Positions 54,053-64,000 of a DNA stretch of 64,000 nt are shown here, one piece after another. Source of the DNA: Vicingaceae bacterium (GTDB taxonomy: Bacteria > Bacteroidota > Bacteroidia > Flavobacteriales_E > Vicingaceae); NCBI GenBank assembly GCA_018402765.1, contig JAGYIE010000004.1, positions 54,603 through 118,602 of the forward strand, written 5' to 3'. The stretch's first letter is position 1; every line of letters begins with the position of its first letter. The notes under the pieces are model-generated. The model searched no databases and was not told where the DNA came from. It saw only the letters and a program-made list of their open reading frames with translations. The position numbers and the translations under genes are program-made.

Positions 54053-55706
54053 AATTTTAGCGATTGCTTTATTTGTAAGTACAATTTTCGTTACTGCACA
54101 AAATCCGCTTCCTAATGATTCGTTTATTGTGGTTAAGTCATATAAACCAACCATAACAGAAGGGAATAGAATTGGGTTTAATCCTGCTATTTTAGATACT
54201 CAAAAGGTGATCCAGCAATTAGATTATAAATTTATCAATAATCAAATACCTGTTAATTTTGATGTTGATCCTATATCAGCAGCTAAAATAAAAGGAGAGC
54301 CATTAACTAAGCTTTATAATGGTTATGCAAAGTTAGGAGTAGGAAATAATACCATTCCGTTGGCAGAGCTTTATTATCATAACAGTAGGTCTAAAACATA
54401 TTCTTTAGGAACACACTTGCGCTATCAACAAAATAACAATATTAAGAACTATGATAATTCTTCAATGAGTAATCTTAGAGCAGCTGTTTTTGGTAAAAAA
54501 TTTTGGAGGTCTAATACATTGTCTGGAAATGCGGGTTATGAGCGTGAAGGGTTTAATTATTATGGTTTCGAAGTGAATGATATTAACAGAGCAGTGGCAG
54601 ATACTACTGATACAAAACAAGTGTATCACAATGTGTTTGCTCAGCTGCAAATGAAAAGTACCAAACAAGACTCTTTCAATCTACGGCATGAGTTTGAATT
54701 AGACTACTATCGTATTGCAGATTTAGAAGGTTTAATAGCCGAAAATAATGTAATAGCAAATGCAAATGTTGGAAAGTTTTACGGCAACGAGTACTATCAA
54801 GTCGATGCAACTGTAGACTTCAATAATGGAACGAATACGTTAGATACCATTAACAATGTGCTGATAGGTTTGCGTCCTCAAGTAAATAGTATTGGAGAGA
54901 ACTTTCGCTTAAATATTGGTATGGGTATTTATGTCGATGCTATAAATACTGCCAAGTTTCACTTTTATCCTATCGTAGACTTTAAGTACAACGCCCTCCG
55001 AGATATCATTGTACCTTATGCTGGTTTTACAGGACGCATGCAGCGGAATAATATGAAGTCTCTTACCCGAACAAATCAGTTTTTATCAAGTGATATCGAA
55101 TTGCTTAATACCAACTTTAGATATGAAGCTTATGCAGGGATACGCGGAGTAATTAGCTCTAGGCTTTCATTTAATACATCTATTCGAAAATTAAAAATGG
55201 ATGATTTTGCAATGTTCGTTAAGGATAATTCAGGTCTGGAAAATAAGTTCGTTTTAGTGTATGATGATATAGAACAACTTCAGCTAACCGGTGAATTGCA
55301 TTATCAACAAGGAGAAAAATGGAGAGTTTACCTAAAAGGTGAGTATTTTGGTTACAATGCAGGTGATGAGGAAGAGGTGTGGCATATGCCCAATTATAAA
55401 ATTACTTTTTCTGGCATATATGATCTAAATGATAAAATCCTAGTTCGGTTAGACCTTCATCAAATTGGAGAACAATTTGCGAAAACATATGATAATATTT
55501 CTTCTGGAAATATAATTGCAGATGCTGTAACAAAAGAAGCACTCAATGGAGTTTTTGACGCTAATTTTGGAGTTGAGTATAGATACACGAAGAGATTATC
55601 TGCATTTATTAATTTCAATAATATAGGTTCTGTTAGCTATCAAAGGTGGCAAGATTATCCAACTCAACGATTCAATGTTTTGGGCGGATTAACATATAGT
55701 TTTTAA
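54042..55706 (+). CDS. Outer-membrane beta-barrel protein coupled to the TPR protein
   Basis: The track begins at 53973 but MKNRILAIALFVSTIFVTAQ at 54042 is a signal peptide, so that ATG is preferred (554 residues). It is preceded by AAGGAGGTAGTG, a rare Shine-Dalgarno-like site for this window. The mature part is beta-rich with alternating aromatic residues and polar turns, ends in a strand finishing TYSF, and resembles TonB-receptor-like porins without a clear plug. With the TPR protein it probably forms an envelope pair; the substrate is unknown. Confidence 0.72.
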   Translation: MKNRILAIALFVSTIFVTAQNPLPNDSFIVVKSYKPTITEGNRIGFNPAILDTQKVIQQLDYKFINNQIPVNFDVDPISAAKIKGEPLTKLYNGYAKLGVGNNTIPLAELYYHNSRSKTYSLGTHLRYQQNNNIKNYDNSSMSNLRAAVFGKKFWRSNTLSGNAGYEREGFNYYGFEVNDINRAVADTTDTKQVYHNVFAQLQMKSTKQDSFNLRHEFELDYYRIADLEGLIAENNVIANANVGKFYGNEYYQVDATVDFNNGTNTLDTINNVLIGLRPQVNSIGENFRLNIGMGIYVDAINTAKFHFYPIVDFKYNALRDIIVPYAGFTGRMQRNNMKSLTRTNQFLSSDIELLNTNFRYEAYAGIRGVISSRLSFNTSIRKLKMDDFAMFVKDNSGLENKFVLVYDDIEQLQLTGELHYQQGEKWRVYLKGEYFGYNAGDEEEVWHMPNYKITFSGIYDLNDKILVRLDLHQIGEQFAKTYDNISSGNIIADAVTKEALNGVFDANFGVEYRYTKRLSAFINFNNIGSVSYQRWQDYPTQRFNVLGGLTYSF

Positions 55707-55788
55707 TTAATTAACAAACTCTATAATTTATTTAATTCCAATAATTTAAATGTTAATAAGTGGGTGTATTTAATCGGGTTTTTACTGG

Positions 55789-55826
55789 TTGACTACTTGT
55801 GCAATCGTTATATTTGTTAACGATTG
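55789..55826 (+). promoter_or_regulatory. gyrB promoter with a palindrome over the -7 box
   Basis: TTG (55789-55791) and TATATTTG (55809-55816) are 17 bases apart, an excellent Bacteroidota promoter. CAATCGTTA (55802-55810) and TAACGATTG (55818-55826) form a perfect 9-bp palindrome around TATTTGT, overlapping the -7 box. The start codon is at 55853. Confidence 0.7.
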
Positions 55827-55837
55827 AATTTTTATAA

Positions 55838-57817
<1,980 letters not shown>

Positions 57818-57836
57818 ATTGCAATAACACACGCTA

Positions 57837-57867
57837 AAGCCCCTAGATTATTTAATTTAGGGGCTTT
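57837..57867. terminator. gyrB terminator
   Basis: AAAGCCCCTAGATTATTTAA folds back on AATTTAGGGGCTTT with a long T run. It can also serve the convergent gene ending at 57891. Confidence 0.85.
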
Positions 57868-57890
57868 TTTTTCTAGAACTTTCTGCCTAG

Positions 57891-59114
57891 TTATCTAAGT
57901 TTTACTATTTTAATTTGACCACTAAATGGATGAATTTGGTTTTCGTCATCATAAACATAGACTTTCCAAAGATATACTCCAGGGGACATTTTTTCTCCGG
58001 TGTTATTTCTTCTTCCATTCCATGGTTGATAGTAATCATTAGTTGTGTAAAGTTCTATTCCTGATACTGTGTAAATGGTCATTGTAAACTTTAGATTATT
58101 CGCCTCCAATGCTTTAGGGATGAATTCGTCATTCAATCCATCTCCGTCAGGAGTAAAAGCATCATAAGATAACAAGTCAAAAGATTCCTCTATAGCCATA
58201 ATCTGCTCACTAGTTGCCGTGCAGCCTTGAGTAGAATAAGTTTCAAGGGTTATTTTTACATTTCCTTTTCGTTTGAATGAATGGTTAACTTGCTGCTTAT
58301 TTCCTAAATCTAAATCATTTAATTTCCATATATAGCCTGCGTTAGTAAGAGAATTTGCCTCGAAAAGGTAATTGATTTTAGAAAATTCTTCATTCAGTTT
58401 TATTGCAGTGAATGTTGCGATTGGCTTTTCATAAACATCCACGATTACTTCATCTAAAACCACATTATTATCAATTAGTTGTATCGTATTTACTCCAGAT
58501 TTTTCAACAGTTATTTTTTTGTCAAATGGGTTAATTCGTCTGTTATTGTAAGTAATGTATTGATTGTATGATATTTCTGGCTTGGTGCGTATGGTTATAG
58601 ATTCGCCAACGCATGCTTTATTGGACGAAACGATTAACTCAGGCTTCTTTTGATGCGTTTTATAATTTTCTTCTACATCATTGTTTTTTATAGGTGAATT
58701 TTCATCTGTCTTTTCATCTGATATAGAATTGTTGGCTATTGATTTCGTCTTTTCTAGTCCAATTTTATTTTTAATGTTCTTTTCTGCTACTTTTTCACTA
58801 ATTGGCAGCTTGTGCTCTTTTTTTGGATTGTCTTTTACTAGCTTATTTTTATTTAGATCTTGAGATAAAGGTGTGTTTTTAGGTAAAATTTCAGTAGGTT
58901 CCTTTGGGATCGTAAGGTCTTTTTGGATGCCAAAATATATTACAAGGGAAATTGCTGAAATAGCAATAGCTCCTAAAGCAAATTTCGTCCACAAAGGAAA
59001 AGGCTTTGATGGCAGTTGTTTGCTCAACGCGCTCCAATCAGCCGCATTGTAGTCAAACTCTACTTGACTTACTTTATTTTGAATACGTTGTTTATAATTT
59101 GATTCTTTTTTCAT
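57891..59114 (-). CDS. Membrane protein with CHU_C-type C-terminal domain, partner of the ECF sigma factor
   Basis: The protein has 407 residues. Residues 1-40 have a short DYNAADWSALSKQL motif as found in Bacteroidota anti-sigma-like proteins; one membrane helix follows at 41-62. A Lys/Asn-rich linker, a PKD/Ig-like part (about 180-310), then the CHU_C/gliding-motility C-terminal domain (YDAFTPDGDGLNDEFIPKA) that ends in IKIVKLR. The T9SS normally needs a cleaved signal peptide, which this topology lacks. It starts three bases after the sigma gene and may hold the sigma factor at the membrane. Confidence 0.75.
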   Translation of the reverse strand: MKKESNYKQRIQNKVSQVEFDYNAADWSALSKQLPSKPFPLWTKFALGAIAISAISLVIYFGIQKDLTIPKEPTEILPKNTPLSQDLNKNKLVKDNPKKEHKLPISEKVAEKNIKNKIGLEKTKSIANNSISDEKTDENSPIKNNDVEENYKTHQKKPELIVSSNKACVGESITIRTKPEISYNQYITYNNRRINPFDKKITVEKSGVNTIQLIDNNVVLDEVIVDVYEKPIATFTAIKLNEEFSKINYLFEANSLTNAGYIWKLNDLDLGNKQQVNHSFKRKGNVKITLETYSTQGCTATSEQIMAIEESFDLLSYDAFTPDGDGLNDEFIPKALEANNLKFTMTIYTVSGIELYTTNDYYQPWNGRRNNTGEKMSPGVYLWKVYVYDDENQIHPFSGQIKIVKLR

Positions 59115-59117
59115 TCG

Positions 59118-59678
59118 TCATTTCATTTTCTCTGTTAAGAGTATTCGTAGGTTCCTTTTTGCTTTTGCAAGGTTTGATTTTGATGTTCCTTCACTTATTC
59201 CTAGTTCTTCTGCAATTTGCTGATGCGTGTAATTGTCTAAAACATATAAGCTGAATACTGTTCTGTATCCAGGGCTGAGCTGCTGAATACAGGCTAATAT
59301 TTCTCTGCCACTTACATCTGGTTCTATCGGATCTTCCTCATATTCTAAATCACTTAAGCTATCTTCATCAAGATAGACTTCCGATATAGCGAATTTATTT
59401 TTGTTAGCCCTATAATAATCAATTGCATTATTGACCATTATTCGTCTAACCCAACCTTCCAAAGAGCCATTAAAGTTGAATTTGTCTATCTTCCTGAACA
59501 CCTTCAAAAACCCATCTTGTAAAAGATCTTTCGCTTCATCGGGTCTTCTAGAATATCGATAGCATACAGTCAACATTTTGCTATACATCGTCTTATATAA
59601 CAACTGTTGAGCTTCTCTATCCTGCCTTGCACAGCGCTCAACTAGTGTTCTTACATTTTCTGGTGACGATATATCCAT
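59118..59678 (-). CDS. ECF-type RNA polymerase sigma factor
   Basis: The protein has 186 residues. Region 2 has DLLQDGFLKVFRKIDKFNF and GWVRRIMVNNAIDYYR, and region 4 has YTHQQIAEELGISEGTSKSN, a helix-turn-helix for -35 recognition. It starts the two-gene unit with the membrane CHU_C protein, which may be its anti-sigma partner. Target genes are unknown. Confidence 0.9.
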   Translation of the reverse strand: MDISSPENVRTLVERCARQDREAQQLLYKTMYSKMLTVCYRYSRRPDEAKDLLQDGFLKVFRKIDKFNFNGSLEGWVRRIMVNNAIDYYRANKNKFAISEVYLDEDSLSDLEYEEDPIEPDVSGREILACIQQLSPGYRTVFSLYVLDNYTHQQIAEELGISEGTSKSNLAKAKRNLRILLTEKMK

Positions 59679-59800
59679 TCTACTTTATACGAGGTTGACG
59701 ATAATATTTACAAAGGTTGCCCTTTCAAAACGATATTTCAATTTTTCTTTTTTAAGCATAACGGTAATAATAATTACAGGATTATTTTCTATTAACCCTT

Positions 59801-59808
59801 TAGGTTTG
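59801..59808 (+). promoter_or_regulatory. Candidate -7 box of mdh
   Basis: TAGGTTTG fits TAnnTTTG but lies 48 bases before the start, with no clear -33 partner. Confidence 0.3.
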
Positions 59809-59855
59809 TTAATTTAGCATCATCTAAAGAGTTTCATCATTAAATAAATAATAAA

Positions 59856-60788
59856 ATGAAAATAACTGTAGTCGGTGCCGGAAACGTAGGTGCTACATGT
59901 GCAAATGTGATTGCTCACAAAGAGCTAGCGAATGAGGTAGTTTTAGTAGATATTAAAGAAGGTTTTGCTGAAGGTAAAGCACTTGATATTTGGGAAACTT
60001 CTCCGATAAATTTATATGATACTAGAACTGTGGGTTCTACAAATGACTACACGAAAACTGCAGATTCAGATGTAGTAGTAATTACATCAGGCCTTCCTCG
60101 TAAACCTGGCATGAGCCGCGATGACCTAATTTCTACAAATGCAGGTATTGTAAAATCAGTTACTGAAAATATTATAAAGTATTCTCCAGATGCTAAAATT
60201 ATCATAGTTTCTAATCCATTAGATGTTATGACTTATGTAGCTTATTTGTCTGCTAAAGTTGACTCTAGTAGAGTGTTTGGTATGGCAGGAATTCTTGATA
60301 CTGCTCGTTACAGAAGCTTTTTAGCTGAGGCGTTGGATGTATCACCGAAAGATATTCAGGCAGTTTTAATGGGTGGTCACGGAGATACAATGGTTCCATT
60401 ACCACGTTATACCACAGTTGGAGGTATCCCGGTTACTGAATTAATCGATTCAGAAAAATTAGATGCAATTGTTGAAAGAACCAAAAAAGGTGGGGGTGAG
60501 CTAGTGAACCTTATGGGCACTTCTGCATGGTATGCTCCTGGAGCTGCGGCTGCTCAAATGGTTGAAGCTATTGTTAGAGATCAAAAGAGGGTGTTTCCAG
60601 TATGTGCATGGTTACAAGGAGAATATGGATTAAAAGATATTTACCTAGGCGTGCCTGTAGTACTTGGTAAGAATGGTATAGAAAAAATTATAGAGCTAGA
60701 CCTAAACGCTGAAGAAAAAGCTTTATTAGACGAGTCTGCTAAGGCTGTTAAAGATGTTATGGATGTTTTTGACAACATGAATAAATAG
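59856..60788 (+). CDS. mdh: Malate dehydrogenase
   Basis: The protein has 310 residues of the LDH/MDH superfamily, lactate-dehydrogenase-like MDH group. It has NAD site KITVVGAGNVGATCANVI, GLPRKPGMSRDDLISTNAGI with the substrate arginines, NPLDVMTYVA, and the catalytic His in GHGDTMVP. It converts malate to oxaloacetate in the TCA cycle. It is monocistronic with a terminator downstream. Confidence 0.94.
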   Translation: MKITVVGAGNVGATCANVIAHKELANEVVLVDIKEGFAEGKALDIWETSPINLYDTRTVGSTNDYTKTADSDVVVITSGLPRKPGMSRDDLISTNAGIVKSVTENIIKYSPDAKIIIVSNPLDVMTYVAYLSAKVDSSRVFGMAGILDTARYRSFLAEALDVSPKDIQAVLMGGHGDTMVPLPRYTTVGGIPVTELIDSEKLDAIVERTKKGGGELVNLMGTSAWYAPGAAAAQMVEAIVRDQKRVFPVCAWLQGEYGLKDIYLGVPVVLGKNGIEKIIELDLNAEEKALLDESAKAVKDVMDVFDNMNK

Positions 60789-60814
60789 TATTTTAATAAT
60801 TTATTTTTACAATT

Positions 60815-60850
60815 AATAAAGGACGTTTCATAATTAAAGCGTCCTTTATT
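60815..60850. terminator. Bidirectional terminator after mdh
   Basis: AATAAAGGACG pairs with CGTCCTTTATT, followed by T-rich sequence, between the convergent mdh and VCBS genes. Confidence 0.85.
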
Positions 60851-60863
60851 TTTGCTGTTAATT

Positions 60864-63392
60864 CTATTGCATAATTAGTTTAGCTGCTTTGGTTTGTTTA
60901 GCTTCTGTTTTTACTTGTATGAAATACATTCCCTTAGAAAAAGTATTTAAATCGATTGTAGTTCTAGCAATACTTTCCCTATTTGTGAATACTAATTTTC
61001 CTGTTAGATTATATACTTCTATAATATAAGAAGTGCCCTCTTTAAACCAAGGTAAATCTATGGTTACACTGCCATTAGTGGGATTGGGAAATACTTCAAT
61101 TTCTAATCCTTCTTTTGACTTGAAGCTGCTTAAGTCATCAATTCCAACAAATCCATTGCCATAATAAATGCTTATTCCACCTGAAAGATTTCCAGCGACT
61201 ATGTCAGGTTTTCCGTCATTATTAATATCTGCAACGTCTATGTGACTTCTGCTTCCATTTGCATTATCTAGAATGTTATCCTGAGCTAATGTGAATTGAC
61301 CATACAAATTTGAGTCAATATCGGTATAAGCCATTATTTCTCCTTCTAATGAGCCTGTAAGCATCTGCCATTCATTTTGATACTCATAAAAAACTCCTTG
61401 ACTTTTTCCAGATTGTATTCTTGGGTAATTGTAACTAGGCACTGCAATTACTTTTCCAAGAGAATCATAACTTACGTCAATATAGCCTGATCCATCTTCA
61501 TTTATGGTGTCGCTATTAATGATATAACTCCTAAATGATAGGTAGTTCTCCATTTCATTAACATCGGTAAGAACAAGGAATCCTTTATTTGCCGCAATTT
61601 GAGTTTGAGTTATTTCATACCTTTTGTTAATGCTTAATCCTGAAAGATCCGGATTGCCATTGATGTAATATTTAAAGATGAAGTTACCTTCCCATCGTAT
61701 GGAGTCTATTTTTAAGTTGTAGATTGGATTATCATTCGTTCCTCTATTTTTGTAGAAATTTAAATTCGCCTGCTCTTCACCAACAATTAAATCTGTTTTT
61801 CCATCTCTATCTAAATCCACAAAGCTTGGGCTTGCTGAAACACCTACAGTTATTCCTTGAAAGAAAGGTTCTTTAAGTATATAGTTTGCCGTGTTACCTG
61901 CTCCTGCTGTATTTTCAAATAAATGAAGCCTGCCATTTGTGTCACCAATAATTAGATCGATATCTCCATCATTATCGATGTCTGAAAAGCTTGGTGCAAG
62001 ATCGTAAGTCGGACCTGAGCCTATCTGATCGAGTTTTAAAGTGTCTATTTCTAGAAAATTTCGATCAACTAATTCATATTTTGGCTTAGTTGAAGTGCCT
62101 ACATTTATTAAAAGTGCGAGTCGTCCACTTTGTCTCATCGTGTCAACTACATTGCGTTCGTTACCAACTAATATATCGATTAGTCCATCTGAATTGTAGT
62201 CAAAAAATGCAGGAAGTGCTTTAGAACCGAAATCCAAGACATCTTCAAGTAAAAAGTCATTCTGGATGAAAGTGAATGTTGGATTCCCTAATGTACCTGT
62301 ATTTTTAAAATATTTAATATGGTTGTTGTTCGAGGCTATAGCATCACTAGTTTCATTTACAGTTATGATTAAATCTTGTAAGCCATCATTGTCAAGATCT
62401 TGAAAAAATGAAGAGGGGAAAATTGTCAGTTCATTTTCTCCATTTAATGCAGGTGGATATATAGTGTCAACTGATGCTATTCTTGATGACGTTGAGCCCA
62501 CTGAGAAGTCAGCATTCATTAATCTCTTTAGATGATTTCCTGAAACATCACCAAGCAGTAAGTCCATACCATCTTTGTTGTCAAAGTCAAAAAGTCCAAT
62601 AGTGGATCCTGCGTGTTTATCCATATTTATAGGAGTATCTTCTCCATTTTCGATTGTTCCACTTTCAGGATCAATAATTGTAGAATTTCTCCACAAGCAA
62701 GAATCCATTGTTATTTCTGAGCTTATATTTCCTTCAAAGAATTCTCCCCAGCAAACGTTACGCAGTTTAAAGCGAAGACCACATAAACCATTAGAGTCAA
62801 GCGATATGTTTTTGTAATAGAAAATTTGAGTTGAGCCCATCGTTAATATATCGATATCACCATCACCATCGATATCTTTAATTCCATGCGTATCGAAAAA
62901 ATTTAAAGAAACTTCATTTTTCTCAAATGGGGGTTCTCTATATAATCTAGTGCCGTTATCAAATCTATTATTTCCAGGAGTTCCTAAATTGGTGTAAACA
63001 ATTGGAGAAGATCCTGAAAAACACGTTATGTAATCCATCATTCCATCGCAGTTGAAATCTGCAAAATGAACGTACTCATTTACAAAATTAAATATTGAAG
63101 TATATTGAGGAGCATAGGAGTATGAAGAAATACCGTTAGATCCAGTATTTACAAAAGGGCTTATTTTGTTGCCTGCTCGGTCAAAAACTACAAGATCTAT
63201 TTTGTTATCACCATTCAGGTCTATTTCTCCAAATTGGGGTGCATTAAAGCCTCCAGCCCACGGACTTTTTAATAGTTTATTATTCTCACTAACCTTTATG
63301 CTATCAATTTTTTTATAAGTATATTGAGCTTTACTTGAATGATTGGCTAAGACTATAAGTAAAAGCGCTATAATTTTTAATTGTGATTTCAT
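60864..63392 (-). CDS. T9SS-secreted FG-GAP/VCBS-repeat protein
   Basis: The protein has 842 residues with a Sec signal peptide (MKSQLKIIALLLIVLANHSSKA). At least seven FG-GAP/VCBS calcium-binding motifs of DxDxDGxxD type are seen (DLNGDNKIDLVVFD, DIDGDGDIDILTMG, DLDRDGKTDLIVGE). A type-A sorting domain closes it (VFPNPTNGSVTIDLPWF ... KLIMQ). Calcium-binding beta-propeller repeats are typical of surface adhesins or degrading enzymes; no catalytic domain was seen. It is a single gene. Confidence 0.87.
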   Translation of the reverse strand: MKSQLKIIALLLIVLANHSSKAQYTYKKIDSIKVSENNKLLKSPWAGGFNAPQFGEIDLNGDNKIDLVVFDRAGNKISPFVNTGSNGISSYSYAPQYTSIFNFVNEYVHFADFNCDGMMDYITCFSGSSPIVYTNLGTPGNNRFDNGTRLYREPPFEKNEVSLNFFDTHGIKDIDGDGDIDILTMGSTQIFYYKNISLDSNGLCGLRFKLRNVCWGEFFEGNISSEITMDSCLWRNSTIIDPESGTIENGEDTPINMDKHAGSTIGLFDFDNKDGMDLLLGDVSGNHLKRLMNADFSVGSTSSRIASVDTIYPPALNGENELTIFPSSFFQDLDNDGLQDLIITVNETSDAIASNNNHIKYFKNTGTLGNPTFTFIQNDFLLEDVLDFGSKALPAFFDYNSDGLIDILVGNERNVVDTMRQSGRLALLINVGTSTKPKYELVDRNFLEIDTLKLDQIGSGPTYDLAPSFSDIDNDGDIDLIIGDTNGRLHLFENTAGAGNTANYILKEPFFQGITVGVSASPSFVDLDRDGKTDLIVGEEQANLNFYKNRGTNDNPIYNLKIDSIRWEGNFIFKYYINGNPDLSGLSINKRYEITQTQIAANKGFLVLTDVNEMENYLSFRSYIINSDTINEDGSGYIDVSYDSLGKVIAVPSYNYPRIQSGKSQGVFYEYQNEWQMLTGSLEGEIMAYTDIDSNLYGQFTLAQDNILDNANGSRSHIDVADINNDGKPDIVAGNLSGGISIYYGNGFVGIDDLSSFKSKEGLEIEVFPNPTNGSVTIDLPWFKEGTSYIIEVYNLTGKLVFTNRESIARTTIDLNTFSKGMYFIQVKTEAKQTKAAKLIMQ

Positions 63393-63505
63393 TTAATAAT
63401 CAATTAGGTAATCATTTAGGCAGACGAATATAAGGATATTTAAGTTGCTTTTTATTACCACAATAATTTTAAAATAAATAATGTAGATATAAAAGTAACT
63501 CAGAA

Positions 63506-63536
63506 TTGCTAATTACTAATTGAAATTCTATATTTG
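63506..63536 (+). promoter_or_regulatory. Candidate promoter of secDF
   Basis: TTG (63506-63508) and TATATTTG (63529-63536) with a 20-base spacer match the Bacteroidota consensus, 34 bases before the start. Confidence 0.55.
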
Positions 63537-63569
63537 CACGCTTAAATTTGACGTACAAATACTAATAAA

Positions 63570-64000
63570 ATGCAGAATAAAGGATTAATTTGGACATTCA
63601 TTGTATTGCTATCACTAGCATGTCTTTATCAATTGTCATTTACTTGGGTAGCTGCCGGAGTAGAATCTGACGCAAAAGAGATAGCTAATGGTGATCCAAA
63701 AGTAGAAGAAAGATACCTTGACTCTATGTCTGCGGTTGAAGTATATCCTGTTTTTGGATTTACCTATGCTGAAGCAAAGAAGAATGAGTTAAACTTAGGG
63801 CTTGACTTAAAAGGTGGTATGAACGTTACTTTAGAAGTATCGGTAGAAGATGTTGTAAAGGCATTAGCTGATAATTCTAAAGATGAGGGGTTTGCATCAG
63901 TTATTGATCGTGCAAAGGAATTAAAAAGAGAAAGTGATGAAGATTACGTAACTCTTTTTGAGCGCGCTTGGAATGAGAAGTCTACTGATGTTCAGATGAC
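63570..64000 (+). CDS. secDF: Protein translocase SecDF, 5' part only
   Basis: The ORF track misses this gene, which runs off the window. From ATG at 63570 it reads MQNKGLIWTFIVLLSLACLY, a first membrane helix, then LNLGLDLKGGMNVTLEV, the conserved D1 region of SecD. In Bacteroidota SecD and SecF are usually fused, so the SecDF call is by family habit rather than seen. It supports Sec export with the proton gradient, which T9SS cargo in this window needs. Confidence 0.85.
   Translation, partial: MQNKGLIWTFIVLLSLACLYQLSFTWVAAGVESDAKEIANGDPKVEERYLDSMSAVEVYPVFGFTYAEAKKNELNLGLDLKGGMNVTLEVSVEDVVKALADNSKDEGFASVIDRAKELKRESDEDYVTLFERAWNEKSTDVQM

Overview
The window looks like a chromosomal segment of a marine-type Bacteroidota (Flavobacteriia or a close relative). 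The reasons are the AT-rich DNA, Type IX secretion (T9SS) sorting domains, CHU_C-type gliding domains, Bacteroidota -7 boxes of the TAnnTTTG type, and a near absence of Shine-Dalgarno sites. Typical family genes such as DUF983, DUF6150, PepSY-like and ComM/YifB fit this. No rRNA, tRNA, CRISPR array, transposase or phage module was recognised.

Layout. 1-5.4 kb: a cut-off secreted protein, a LysE exporter pair, gmhA, a double TonB_C protein and the AAA ATPase ComM, mostly housekeeping. 5.4-18.3 kb: an accessory block read entirely from the minus strand. It has long AT-rich gaps, small secreted or lipoprotein genes, a GIY-YIG and a PD-(D/E)XK-like nuclease gene, and a tight operon of a FCP1-like HAD phosphatase, a Cas4-like/DEDD nuclease (DUF2779) and unknown proteins. 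Its gaps share a 110-bp repeat, a terminator hairpin, relics of a T9SS gene end and a GAAA/TTTC palindrome upstream of several genes. 18.3-25.2 kb: a 1789-residue T9SS surface protein with seven exact-length 153-bp repeats, preceded by a SUMF1-like secreted protein. 25.6-30.4 kb: a DMT transporter with a regulator-like gene, then an ArsR-led operon with DUF983, rhodanese, a sterol-desaturase-like hydroxylase and two small proteins. 30.4-31.6 kb: a gap with a large foldable element and decayed T9SS gene fragments.

31.6-39.5 kb: an envelope operon (LpxH-like phosphoesterase, glycosyltransferase, GH1 glycosidase), a frameshifted PepSY-like gene, PIN-PhoH ATPase, waaA (Kdo transferase) and an outer-membrane-barrel candidate. 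39.6-47.7 kb: a plus-strand nucleotide-sugar operon (WbpE-like aminotransferase, UDP-glucose dehydrogenase, UDP-xylose synthase, WbpD-like acetyltransferase, TviB-like dehydrogenase, RmlB, TviC-like epimerase, CpsB-type phosphatase) supplying surface polysaccharide precursors. 47.7-64 kb: murB, a glycosyltransferase, ftsE, a TPR/outer-membrane pair, gyrB, an ECF sigma factor with a membrane CHU_C protein, mdh, a VCBS-repeat T9SS protein, and the start of secDF.

Together the genes centre on envelope building and surface secretion: gmhA, waaA and LpxH-like for lipopolysaccharide, the wbp-type operon for capsule or O-antigen, and SecDF plus T9SS cargo for secretion. The most promising undescribed material is the HAD/DUF2779 operon and the recurring intergenic modules around it.
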